Positions 1-6,771 of a DNA stretch of 9,649 nt are shown piece after piece (position 1 is the stretch's first letter; every line of letters begins with the position of its first letter). Both the position numbers and the translations under genes were made by a program. Source of the DNA: CAYSHJ01 sp964589725 (lineage in GTDB: Bacteria; Planctomycetota; Planctomycetia; Planctomycetales; Planctomycetaceae); the NCBI GenBank assembly GCA_964589725.1, contig CAZPUJ010000081.1, positions 1 to 9,649 on the forward strand. Reading direction: 5' to 3'. Below the pieces are notes generated by a model that saw nothing but the letters and a program-made list of their open reading frames with translations, did no database searches and had not been told where the DNA came from.

Positions 1-1872
1 AAATGCAACACGGTAGCACACCAGAAAATGGAAGGCTCCGTCGACCGCGATGCCCATCGCAATGCTGCCGGACATCATCATGCCAATATCCACCGGGCAG
101 TTGATCCAGCCCAGGAATCCAAACACGACGGCGATCGGCGCGAGGTTGGGCAACATACCGATGAAGCCGGCTTTTACCGACCGCAACGCGACGATGAATA
201 CCACCATGATCAGCCAAAACGCCCACACAAACGAAGACCAGAATCCATCGTAAATGTCTTGCTGAGCCTTCTCGATCAGAGGCGCGATGCCCGTAAATGT
301 GATTGGCGCGTCGTCGACTAGTGCTCGCAATTCTTCAAATGTCTGCTCCTGTTGGCCACGTTGATCCGCGTGAATGTGGGCCGAGATGCGCCAGAATTGT
401 TCGCCGCCGGCCAAATAGTCATTGTCGTCTTGCCGTTTCATGGCCCGATTGAGCAACTGTGTCAGTTCGAGCCCCGAAGGCATCACGCTGGGAAATAACG
501 TGGCCAGCGAAGTGGTGTGAGTGACCGTGGGATGCGAAGCGATTTTGGCTTCCAGTTTCCGGACATATTCCAGCTTGCCGACGAACGGCAACATGGCCAA
601 CTTCTCGTTACGACCGAAGTCCACGGTCGCTTCAATGGTGTCTGTGTTCGTGAGATCAGTCCGTATGCGCTGCACATCCCGAAGCACGATGTTGTTCTTC
701 GGGAAGAATCCCAGGGGGTCCAGATGCGAACGCAGCCACATCAGACCGATCCCCATGAAAAGCACCATGGCCACTCCGACCGCGACCACTTTGCGGCTGC
801 GGACCAGCAACCAATCGGCCACTCGCTCGAACAAACGGTGCGAGTTGCCAGACATGCCGCGACGTGGAGGACAAACCGCGATCACGGCCGGCGTCAGCAT
901 CACCCCCACCACAAACGCTGTCACCGAACCAAGCGCTCCGGCCCAACCAAACTGACGCACTGGAACGAAACTGCTGGCACACAGCGACCAACTGCCAATC
1001 GCGGAAGTGAATGCCGCCAGAAGGCAGGGCCAGAAGACCATCCGAAACGCAGTTCCGATTCGGTCCGGATGGTTGGCCTCCAGGTTTTGGTAGTAATGCA
1101 ACACGTGGACCGAGACTTCCAGCGTGAAGACCATCACCATCACCGGCAAGGCGTCGAGCACAAAGTTCATTTCCCCGCCGAAAAATCGCAGGGTGGCCAC
1201 CGTCCACTGAATCGCGAAGACGGTCAGTCCCATAATCAGGCCGGTCAGTCGCCAATCACGCAGCTGGTAGTAGACCAAGCCCCCGCAGATCGCGAGTGAG
1301 ATCAAGAAGAAGACTTTGTTGCTTTCGCGTCCGCCCAACCGGTTCAAGTCGGCAATCACGACCGGCGCACCGGCGATGTTGACGGCTTGGCCGTCCAGTT
1401 GGCAGTACTTCAAGACTTCGAGAATGTCCGCGACCGTGCCGGCCCGGTCGCGAATTCCATGTTCCGACAACATCACCACGGCGCCGATGCGTTTGCCGTC
1501 CCGCGAGACAAACAATCCGCTCAGCCGTTGTGTAATGTCTTCGTCGTTGACGCTCAGTTCCCGCATCACCGCATGCATGCGTTGAGGGGTCCAGCAGTGC
1601 CGCACGCCGGGCTGACGCTCGATCCGCCCCGCAACGCTCTCGATCAATTCGTCGCCGAGCTTGCTATCCAGGCCGATGAGGATGACTTCCTCGGCCCCGA
1701 AGCGAGTCTTGAACTCCTCGTAGGTTTGCCGGACATCAGACTTCTCTGGCAGCCAAGCCTCGATGTCGTTGTTCGACGGGATCTTCTCGGCATACACGTA
1801 CAGGGCCGGAAAGGCGCAAGCCGCCAATAAAAGCAGGCGCAATCCCTGGCGCTGGTAGAACGTCGTGATCAT
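1..1872 (-). CDS. RND/MMPL-family membrane exporter, 3' end outside window
   Basis: Inner-membrane transporter of the RND superfamily, MMPL-type (lipid or hydrophobe exporters driven by proton motive force); the substrate cannot be told from sequence. I translated 624 residues without a stop, so the C-terminal part lies beyond the left edge. Helix 1 is about residues 10-27, followed by a periplasmic loop to about 185. A block of helices covers about 187-335, a cytoplasmic link with Arg/Lys follows, then a helix at about 361-379, a second periplasmic loop to about 545, and the second helix block begins. The conserved helix signature appears twice: around 240-262 (E252, H256, HYY) and around 600-620 (GIAVDGAFHF, with D611 and H615). 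The start is the only ATG/GTG/TTG in this frame after an upstream TAA. It has no clear Shine-Dalgarno, and the open frame upstream lacks a usual start. The next gene upstream on this strand is a PilZ protein 318 bases away. Confidence 0.9.
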   Translation of the reverse strand, partial: MITTFYQRQGLRLLLLAACAFPALYVYAEKIPSNNDIEAWLPEKSDVRQTYEEFKTRFGAEEVILIGLDSKLGDELIESVAGRIERQPGVRHCWTPQRMHAVMRELSVNDEDITQRLSGLFVSRDGKRIGAVVMLSEHGIRDRAGTVADILEVLKYCQLDGQAVNIAGAPVVIADLNRLGGRESNKVFFLISLAICGGLVYYQLRDWRLTGLIMGLTVFAIQWTVATLRFFGGEMNFVLDALPVMVMVFTLEVSVHVLHYYQNLEANHPDRIGTAFRMVFWPCLLAAFTSAIGSWSLCASSFVPVRQFGWAGALGSVTAFVVGVMLTPAVIAVCPPRRGMSGNSHRLFERVADWLLVRSRKVVAVGVAMVLFMGIGLMWLRSHLDPLGFFPKNNIVLRDVQRIRTDLTNTDTIEATVDFGRNEKLAMLPFVGKLEYVRKLEAKIASHPTVTHTTSLATLFPSVMPSGLELTQLLNRAMKRQDDNDYLAGGEQFWRISAHIHADQRGQQEQTFEELRALVDDAPITFTGIAPLIEKAQQDIYDGFWSSFVWAFWLIMVVFIVALRSVKAGFIGMLPNLAPIAVVFGFLGWINCPVDIGMMMSGSIAMGIAVDGAFHFLVCYRVAF

Positions 1873-2190
1873 GATCGCGGCCGTGCGGGTCGAGTGGCAT
1901 TCACGACGGGCCGGCTTCCAGGCAGTCGCGAAGTGGAACAGTCGATCTAACCGGCAATGTCCACTCCGCGCGCAAGACAGGCGCGTCGCACATTACCTAT
2001 CGAGCCGTTTCCGCCGTACGCCGAAGTGCATTTCTCGTCACTTGCCGTCGCCCCCAAGAGTCGCTGACCCGAAGAGGAATGTTCGGAAAAGTCTCACTCG
2101 TCTTCCGAGCCGGCTGTGTGATCATTACGGACAACTTGCCCGGGGCTTCCGCGCAATTTATTTACGAACGAACTGTCGTGACGGTCGTGT
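1873..2190. other. Intergenic gap without a supported gene
   Basis: This 318-base gap separates the PilZ gene from the exporter gene, both on the minus strand. A plus-strand open frame crosses it, but that frame also runs through the PilZ gene and its translation is Arg/Ser-rich with no family resemblance, so I treat it as non-coding. The minus-strand frame of the exporter stays open for 28 codons upstream of its ATG but offers no normal start codon. I found no convincing promoter, hairpin with a T-run, or RNA gene. The exporter promoter presumably lies here. Confidence 0.6.
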
Positions 2191-2553
2191 CTACACCGTG
2201 TCCGTGTCCGCCAGCTTTCTGAGGAACCGGCCGCCGCTCAGAAACATTCCGTTGTCGGTGGGACGGCACCATTCCAACATGACGCGATATCGATATTCGC
2301 GAGTGTCGCTGGCCATCTTCACGGTGACTTCTCCCAGCGAGACAGAGCCACGATGCAACAAGCCGATACCGAAGCGGCTGATTTCGCGAGTCATCGCGGG
2401 GATAATCGAACCACGCGACGTCAGTACCTCGGCCGGGACTGACAGCTCGAGGCGTTCAGCGGCTCGATCGTGAACCGGTTCCAGCCGCTCGATGCTCTCT
2501 AAGACATCTCGCAGGTCATCCAACGTCGGTCGGCTCCACGGATCGCCAGCCAT
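2191..2553 (-). CDS. PilZ-domain protein (probable c-di-GMP binding)
   Basis: Small 120-residue cytosolic protein matching the PilZ fold, which binds the second messenger cyclic di-GMP. The N-terminal 29 residues look like a helical lead-in. The RxxxR motif is visible as R30-A-A-E-R34, followed by the usual hydrophobic strand LELSVPAEVL. The second motif ([D/N]xSxxG in the family) appears as E57-I-S-R-F-G62, so its first position is Glu. Later strands follow (GEVTVKM, YRYRVMLEW, GMFLSGGRF), giving a length typical of a single-domain PilZ protein. The start is well supported: AAGGAG at 2562-2567 lies 8 bases before the ATG. A start-stop pair (ATGTAATG) overlaps the start, but its ATG is only 3 bases from the Shine-Dalgarno. 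The target is unknown; the neighbouring exporter is a possible but unproven partner. Confidence 0.78.
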   Translation of the reverse strand: MAGDPWSRPTLDDLRDVLESIERLEPVHDRAAERLELSVPAEVLTSRGSIIPAMTREISRFGIGLLHRGSVSLGEVTVKMASDTREYRYRVMLEWCRPTDNGMFLSGGRFLRKLADTDTV

Positions 2554-2829
2554 TACATGCTCTCCTTAGTCGCAGTTTCATGCTCAGAGGCCGTTCATCG
2601 CGCCGCTCGCCTCACGGGCGCTGAGTTCGCTTCAAACATAGGTCATCTTTCTGGTCAAGATGGCGAGCCCGTGACAAATTGGCGATTCAGATGCACATCG
2701 CGAGCGACGTCTGCGACAGAAGGCCGAAAAGTGACCTTACGAGTTCGCCGCAGGAGAAGTCCGGTCGTAGCGAAAATGCCAACCGTGCGCCGAGGAAGCG
2801 GCCAATTCGGTCGAGGGAGCGTTCGAGCA

Positions 2830-4869
2830 TCAGCCGTGTGGATATGTCGTCGGATCGTCGGATTGAGCACGTGAGTGTGACGACGGATGGGAGACGCGAA
2901 CCGGCACAAGCTGCTGCCGCCGACGCAAGCCAAGCCCCACGAAAATCGCGGAGGAAAAACAGCCGATGACCAGCAGCATCCCTTTCCAACCACGTACCGA
3001 CAGCGCGTCGGATTTCTCCAAACCCCAGTCGATTTTCGGGGCGGACGAGGTGATCGTGGAAGGCGGTTGCACCGACTGCACATCATCGTCAATCGGCATC
3101 AGCTTCGGGCCAGTTTCGCCCGACGAAGAGAAAGTTTCAGAGATGCCCGCGCCCGCGACGTTTGATCCGTGGGCCGGCAGCGGCGCCGAGCCGTTGAGTT
3201 GCCTTGCCCGTTGATCAAATTGCTTGAGGTGGGCATTCGATAACCGAGACGAAGAAGGCTCGTCGTTCGAGCCGGCGAACGACTGCAGCGCGATTTGTCC
3301 CGACGGTCGATGAGAGTACGTCTGCGACGACCTCGGGACGATATCGATGTTGGCTCCGGTGTTGGAATGCTGACGCCCTTGTGAGTCACCGAAGGTGCTG
3401 CGACGGCTGCTGGCACTCTGATCGTCAGACAGTCTGCCGGGAGTCCGTTGGAATCGCGACGGCAGGCTCGACGTATCGAGAATCAGTTCGCCATTCAATA
3501 CGGCGCCTTGTGACTTGCGCGGCGGTTCGAAGTCTTCAGTCCCGAATGCTGGCACTCGATTGGACGGGTCTTGAGAATTGAAATCGTTGTCGCGGACTTG
3601 TGACCGATCGACGGGAAGACTCGCGCGGGCCGCGGTGTTCGGCGGCGGAGCGAATACGACTTCACCCGTAACGTCGGTCCGGTCCATCTCGCGCCGCCAA
3701 GTGTCGATCGTGTTCTTCAACTGCTGCCGACGCTCGCTCAAAACGCCGCTGCCGGCATTCGCGGGTGTGCTCAAACTGAGCGACGGGCCGCGCAATGTTC
3801 CATTTCGGTCGCTGGATTCGAAGGCCGACTGTTCCAATTCATCCGAAGTAAGGTCACGCGCGGTTTTTTTCGGCGTACGCTCCAGCCGGTCAATTTGCAG
3901 CGCCTTTGATGACGTCGCCGCGACGGGAGAACTGTTGGTCTTGTCGAGATCCTCCGGCAAACATTTTTGTTTGGCTTGGACTGACGCTTCGATCACTCGC
4001 CGTGCGACCTGCGTCGAATCGGATCGCGCCGCAGTCGCGCTGCCGCGAGCGGCAGTCTGCTGCATTTCCGCGAACTCTTCGGTCTCTTCTTCTTGCACAT
4101 CATCCAAATCGTCGAACGCATCGTGCTTGAGGGCGGCTATTTGTGCGGTGCTCCGATTCTCCGCCGCGCGACTGACGACGGCGTCTTTGAACGGATCCTC
4201 GTCAATCGCGGAAGTCTTGGCCACGGATGCGGATTTGGCAGCCGGCGCCTGGGCGACGCGCGCTGTGGAAGCTTGTTCGTCCAACGGAAAATCATCGAGC
4301 AATTCACGGACGGTGGGTTGGGCGGTCTGGCCGCCGGTTGTCGAGGGAGTTTTATTCGAGTTGCCGTCGCGATCGGTCGACCGAGACTTGGTCGCCACTC
4401 GGTCATCAAGCTCCCTCAACGCCGACCTCGGACGTTCGGTGGATCGGGTCGGCTTGGCAGAGGTCGTCGTGGATTTATTCGTGCGAGTTCCTGCAGCGTC
4501 AGCGAGCTCTGGTCCGCCGCGTTTCGCCGATGAGTCTCCCCGATTCGCCACCGAGCGGTCTTGGTTGGCCGCCGAACGAGATAAGCTCAGCGCTCTGATC
4601 TTCTCCGGTTTCTTCGCGTCGCCCCGTGAGATTCGCTCACCCTCAACCTGTTCGTCCGTGAAATAGTCTGATTCGGGGCGCAGTCGCTTGCGATTGATGA
4701 ACTTGCCTGAGTCGGCCAGTTCCTTCTTGGCCGATCGCTCTTCCGGATGGGCGCGGTCGCGCTGTGTGAACAGTCGCGGGCCGGCATGACATCCCAGGAA
4801 CGAGGCCCCCATCAATAAGGTGAATCCGACCACTGCGGCCCGACGTATCGACGATGAGCGACCGTTCAC
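2830..4869 (-). CDS. Low-complexity envelope protein with lipoprotein-like signal and C-terminal membrane helix
   Basis: I recognise no family in this 679-residue protein. The N-terminus has Arg residues, a hydrophobic stretch (about residues 11-25) and then S-F-L-G-C27, which resembles a lipoprotein signal, although Phe at -3 and Leu at -2 are not the preferred lipobox residues. Residues from about 30 to 620 are rich in Ser, Thr, Arg, Asp, Gln and Ala with no evident domain and look disordered; acidic patches include DDLDDVQEEETEEFAEM. One membrane helix (about 630-647) follows W-K and precedes three arginines, then a 30-residue polar tail. By the positive-inside rule the tail would be cytoplasmic and the bulk periplasmic. 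The start is GTG, the only start codon after an in-frame TGA, with GGAAG 6 bases upstream. Strong shadow frames on the opposite strand come from its GC-rich composition. Confidence 0.72.
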   Translation of the reverse strand: MNGRSSSIRRAAVVGFTLLMGASFLGCHAGPRLFTQRDRAHPEERSAKKELADSGKFINRKRLRPESDYFTDEQVEGERISRGDAKKPEKIRALSLSRSAANQDRSVANRGDSSAKRGGPELADAAGTRTNKSTTTSAKPTRSTERPRSALRELDDRVATKSRSTDRDGNSNKTPSTTGGQTAQPTVRELLDDFPLDEQASTARVAQAPAAKSASVAKTSAIDEDPFKDAVVSRAAENRSTAQIAALKHDAFDDLDDVQEEETEEFAEMQQTAARGSATAARSDSTQVARRVIEASVQAKQKCLPEDLDKTNSSPVAATSSKALQIDRLERTPKKTARDLTSDELEQSAFESSDRNGTLRGPSLSLSTPANAGSGVLSERRQQLKNTIDTWRREMDRTDVTGEVVFAPPPNTAARASLPVDRSQVRDNDFNSQDPSNRVPAFGTEDFEPPRKSQGAVLNGELILDTSSLPSRFQRTPGRLSDDQSASSRRSTFGDSQGRQHSNTGANIDIVPRSSQTYSHRPSGQIALQSFAGSNDEPSSSRLSNAHLKQFDQRARQLNGSAPLPAHGSNVAGAGISETFSSSGETGPKLMPIDDDVQSVQPPSTITSSAPKIDWGLEKSDALSVRGWKGMLLVIGCFSSAIFVGLGLRRRQQLVPVRVSHPSSHSRAQSDDPTTYPHG

Positions 4870-5100
4870 GGCTGACTTCCTGTTGCTCGATGAACGTAAA
4901 AAAGACCTCCGGCTCCGTCCGAATGGTCTGTCTCCGTTTCATCGACGCTGCGGGATAGGTCGCCTTAAACACCCTTTCCAAGCTGTGAAGCTTTAACGGA
5001 GCCCTGCAGTCCACGTGTATTGCCTGGCTTTTCTAATCGTCGAGCTCATTGCCGATTCGGTACACTCGGGTCGCCGTGCCAGCAGGATGTTTTGGCGGAA

Positions 5101-5883
5101 CTACATCTCCCCGTCTGCCCGATTCGACCACCACGGTAAACTCACCCCACCATCGATTGTCAGCGTGCTGCCTGTCATGTAGTCAGCGTCGTCGCTGAGG
5201 ACATAACTCACACCCTTGGCAATCTCTTCCGGATGACCGAGCCGGCCCCATGGAAGCTTCATCCCGCCGACTTGAATCTGGTCTTCCGAGAAAAATTTGC
5301 GCTCGCCAGGCGTGTCGATCCAGCCGGGATGCACGATGTTGACTCGGATGCGATGCTTGGCCAGTTCGATCGCGGCCGTGCGAGCCATGTGGTCGATCGC
5401 CGCTTTGGACATGTTGTAGGCCATCGCCATGGGAATTGGGATCACTGCGTGTGGCGAACTGACGACGACGATCGAGCCGCGCGTTCCTTGCTTGAGCATC
5501 TGCTGAGCCGACGCGCGCACGCCGTAAAACGCACCCCACATCGTCACGTCGATTGTCCGCCGAAAGCCTTCCATACTGGCTTCGACCATCAACTGCCGAT
5601 CGCTGTAAACGGCGTTCGAAACGAACAGGTCGAGACTCCCGAAGGTGCTCGCCGACTTTGCGACCATCTCTTCGACGGCCGCTTGCTGTGACACGTCCGC
5701 CTGGAGCAAGAGAGATTTGCGCCCAAGTTTCTCGACCTCGCTTGCGACTTCTTCGGCCTTGTCGCGATGCGAGCGAAAGTTGATCGCCACGTTGGCCCCT
5801 TCCTTCGCCAACTCAATCGCGATCGCTCGCCCAATGCCCAACGAGGCTCCCGTGATCAATGCGTTCCGCCCCGATAGTTTCAT
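5101..5883 (-). CDS. Short-chain dehydrogenase/reductase, glucose 1-dehydrogenase/FabG-like
   Basis: Cytosolic NAD(P)-dependent oxidoreductase of the classical SDR family, 260 residues, the usual length. The Rossmann cofactor motif is TGASLGIG (residues 11-18). Arg37-Ser38 after the second strand would suit NADP. Asp63 lies in the ADV motif. The usual NNAG motif is replaced by SNAV (89-92). Catalytic Ser143, Tyr156 and Lys160 (YNMSK) have the expected 13- and 4-residue spacing. The helix-4 Asn of the tetrad is replaced by Thr114 (IDVTMWGAF aligned to IDxNxxGAF). PGW (186-188) and IDGG (243-246) near the C-terminus are typical. The SSPHAVIPIP segment recalls Bacillus-type glucose 1-dehydrogenases, but SDR substrates cannot be assigned from sequence. 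The Shine-Dalgarno is weak (GGAA about 10 bases upstream), and a terminator-like hairpin lies just before the start, separating it from the Fe-S carrier gene. Confidence 0.93.
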   Translation of the reverse strand: MKLSGRNALITGASLGIGRAIAIELAKEGANVAINFRSHRDKAEEVASEVEKLGRKSLLLQADVSQQAAVEEMVAKSASTFGSLDLFVSNAVYSDRQLMVEASMEGFRRTIDVTMWGAFYGVRASAQQMLKQGTRGSIVVVSSPHAVIPIPMAMAYNMSKAAIDHMARTAAIELAKHRIRVNIVHPGWIDTPGERKFFSEDQIQVGGMKLPWGRLGHPEEIAKGVSYVLSDDADYMTGSTLTIDGGVSLPWWSNRADGEM

Positions 5884-5901
5884 GGTTGTTCGTTCCGCGT
5901 G

Positions 5902-5937
5902 AACAAAATCAGCCGGCAGGACGAATCCCGTCGGCTG
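5902..5937 (-). terminator. Intrinsic terminator after the Fe-S carrier gene
   Basis: Read on the minus strand, a 12-base-pair stem (5910-5937, one G-U-type wobble and one A-C mismatch) closes on a UUCG tetraloop (5922-5925). It is followed at once by a U-rich run, ATTTTGTT (5909-5902). This is the shape of a Rho-independent terminator, 34 bases after the stop of the Fe-S carrier gene. The tail ends only 18 bases before the dehydrogenase ATG, so the structure also occupies that gene's leader. It could end transcription or work as an attenuator. Confidence 0.72.
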
Positions 5938-5971
5938 GTGAATTCAAACACTCAAATCCGATCGTGCGACC

Positions 5972-6382
5972 TCACACCGAGAAACTGCTGCCGCAGCCGC
6001 AGCTCTTCTTGGCGTTCGGATTGTCGAACGTGAAGCCGCGGCGTTCGATGCCGTCGTAGAAGTCGATCGTCGTCCCTTCGAGGAACATCGCACTCTTGCG
6101 ATCGACCGCCACCTTCAAGCCGTGCTGCTCCGAGACGACGTCGTTCATCTCGTCGCACTTGTCGTCGAAGCCCAGGCTGTATGAAAAACCGCTGCATCCT
6201 CCGCCGGCCACTCCGACGCGTAACACGGTGGCGGCGGGCAGTTTCTTCTCGGTCAACACACGATTCATTTCCGCGACGGCTTTCTCCGTGATCGTGATGG
6301 CGGCTGACCTGGGACTGCCAACAGCCCCGGCGACATTGTCGCTCGCAAGATCATTCTCTGTGGTCGTGATGGTGGCTGACAT
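5972..6382 (-). CDS. A-type iron-sulfur cluster carrier (ErpA/IscA/SufA family)
   Basis: Cytosolic carrier that receives Fe-S clusters from a scaffold and delivers them to apo-proteins. The 136-residue product has the three invariant cysteines: C63 in GGGCSGFSY, and C128 and C130 in SCGCGSSF at the C-terminus. The HesB-type core runs from about residue 28 (AITITEKA) to the end and includes the usual F-x-x-NPNA segment (NPNA 121-124) before the CGCG. Family members are about 105-120 residues; this one carries about 25 extra N-terminal residues that partly duplicate the start of the core. The ATG is preceded by GAGGAG at 6394-6399 with an 11-base spacer, rather long; no other start codon lies nearer the core in this frame. 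No scaffold, desulfurase or suf genes are present, so ErpA, IscA and SufA cannot be told apart from context. Confidence 0.93.
   Translation of the reverse strand: MSATITTTENDLASDNVAGAVGSPRSAAITITEKAVAEMNRVLTEKKLPAATVLRVGVAGGGCSGFSYSLGFDDKCDEMNDVVSEQHGLKVAVDRKSAMFLEGTTIDFYDGIERRGFTFDNPNAKKSCGCGSSFSV
6282..6380 (-). repeat. In-frame direct repeat in the Fe-S carrier N-terminus
   Basis: The 27 bases at 6282-6308 match those at 6354-6380 at 24 of 27 positions, with a 72-base offset, exactly 24 codons. The encoded segments are SATITTTEN (residues 2-10) and SAAITITEK (residues 26-34). The second copy belongs to the conserved family core; the first lies in the N-terminal extension. The pattern fits a 72-base tandem duplication, or a copied start region that later drifted. 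Confidence 0.75.
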
Positions 6383-6462
6383 AGCGTCTCAATCTCCTCG
6401 GTCAAATGAGGGTCCATGATTCTTCATTTTTGGGTTGGCGAACCGTGTGGGATTATAGACGA

Positions 6463-6478
6463 CCAGTCCTCCGACTGG
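6463..6478. repeat. Perfect 6-bp hairpin with CTCC loop
   Basis: CCAGTC at 6463-6468 and GACTGG at 6473-6478 are exact reverse complements around a four-base CTCC loop. No T-run follows on either strand, so it is not a standard terminator. I remember similar CCAGTC...GACTGG units in planctomycete intergenic DNA, but that is recollection, not a search. Confidence 0.5.
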
Positions 6479-6535
6479 AAACTGAGTTTTCACATCTTTG
6501 CCTGCGAAAAACCGACTTGTAACCTCACGGCCTCG

Positions 6536-6557
6536 TTCCCAAGCCAGAATTTGGGAA
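6536..6557. repeat. Perfect 7-bp inverted repeat around TTCCCAA/TTGGGAA
   Basis: TTCCCAA (6536-6542) and TTGGGAA (6551-6557) are exact reverse complements separated by eight bases. The surrounding CTCGTTCCCAAG resembles a hairpin motif I recall from intergenic DNA of several bacterial groups including Planctomycetes. Here the right arm has lost the outer part of the match. No adjoining T-run suggests a terminator. Confidence 0.45.
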
Positions 6558-6670
6558 GAAGCGGACCAAGTCCTGTCTGTCACAGACTGCCGGCCGGTCG
6601 CGAAGTTGGTACAGTGGTGTTGATTATACCTCGCTCGGCCCAATCTGACGTATTTGGAAGAGACCTTTAA

Positions 6671-6727
6671 TAACCCGATGCGCAAGCGAGGGCCGAGACA
6701 ACCGTGCCTCGCTCGCGCTTCGGGTTA
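6671..6727. repeat. Long REP-like inverted repeat (21-bp arms) upstream of yhaM
   Basis: The arms at 6671-6691 and 6707-6727 pair at 19 of 21 positions around a 15-base loop (6692-6706). The outer ends are TAACCCGA and TCGGGTTA; the inner parts are AAGCGAGG and CCTCGCTC. The right arm ends 44 bases before the yhaM ATG. There is no U-rich tail on either side, so a REP-like interspersed element is the better reading, perhaps limiting read-through between the divergent genes. I recall near-identical CCTCGCTC...TTCGGGTTA units repeated in planctomycete genomes; that needs a search. Confidence 0.75.
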
Positions 6728-6759
6728 GTGTGAGACTCGGCCGCGAGGAATACCGCCGT

Positions 6760-6765
6760 GAGAGG
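6760..6765 (+). promoter_or_regulatory. Ribosome binding site fixing the yhaM start
   Basis: GAGAGG lies 6 bases before the ATG at 6772. The alternative in-frame GTG at 6730 has no Shine-Dalgarno, and its extra 14 residues (MRLGREEYRRERSI) have no counterpart in the family. The ATG at 6772 is therefore preferred. Confidence 0.7.
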
Positions 6766-6771
6766 TCCATC

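Larger units (their letters stand above)
6383..6771. other. Divergent intergenic region filled with hairpin repeats
   Basis: This 389-base gap lies between the Fe-S carrier gene (minus) and yhaM (plus), and must hold the promoters of both. Open frames of about 100 codons cross it on both strands, but their translations follow the repeats and show no protein-family signal. Three separate inverted repeats occur (6463-6478, 6536-6557, 6671-6727), listed individually. I found no convincing promoter hexamers, RNA gene or transposase remnant. Confidence 0.65.

Noticed and set aside
517..1299. 260-codon plus-strand frame opposite the exporter gene
   Set aside because: It is His/Arg/Gln-rich with no family signal and lies antisense to a clear RND/MMPL protein, so it is a shadow of GC-rich codon use.
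2284..2302. Near-palindrome around GATATCGATATT
   Set aside because: It lies inside the PilZ coding sequence and encodes the REYRYR strand, so it is explained by coding.
1865..2473. 202-codon plus-strand frame across the gap and the PilZ gene
   Set aside because: Its translation is Arg/Ser-rich without motifs, and it overlaps a PilZ gene that has its own good ribosome binding site and motifs.
2554..2829. Possible promoter or small gene between the envelope protein and PilZ genes
   Set aside because: TTGACC and TTGTCA hexamers occur on the minus strand, but none has a -10 partner at suitable spacing. Only very short frames are present.
3578..4666. 362-codon plus-strand frame opposite the low-complexity envelope protein
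   Set aside because: Its Ser/Arg/Ala-rich product mirrors the antisense low-complexity gene. The minus-strand frame is almost twice as long and has a signal sequence, a terminal membrane helix and a ribosome binding site.
4980..4993. AAGCT-GTGA-AGCTT hairpin upstream of the envelope protein gene
   Set aside because: It is only a 5-bp stem centred on a HindIII-like palindrome, with no T-run and no link to a start codon. This is within chance expectation.
4643..5014. 123-codon minus-strand frame overlapping the start of the envelope protein gene
   Set aside because: It overlaps the envelope gene in another frame for most of its length and shows no recognisable domain. The overlap and lack of a Shine-Dalgarno make it unlikely.
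6389..6685. 98-codon minus-strand frame in the repeat-filled gap
   Set aside because: It translates the hairpin repeats (for example the AWERGREV segment) and lacks any protein-family signal. I read it as a spurious frame over repeat DNA.
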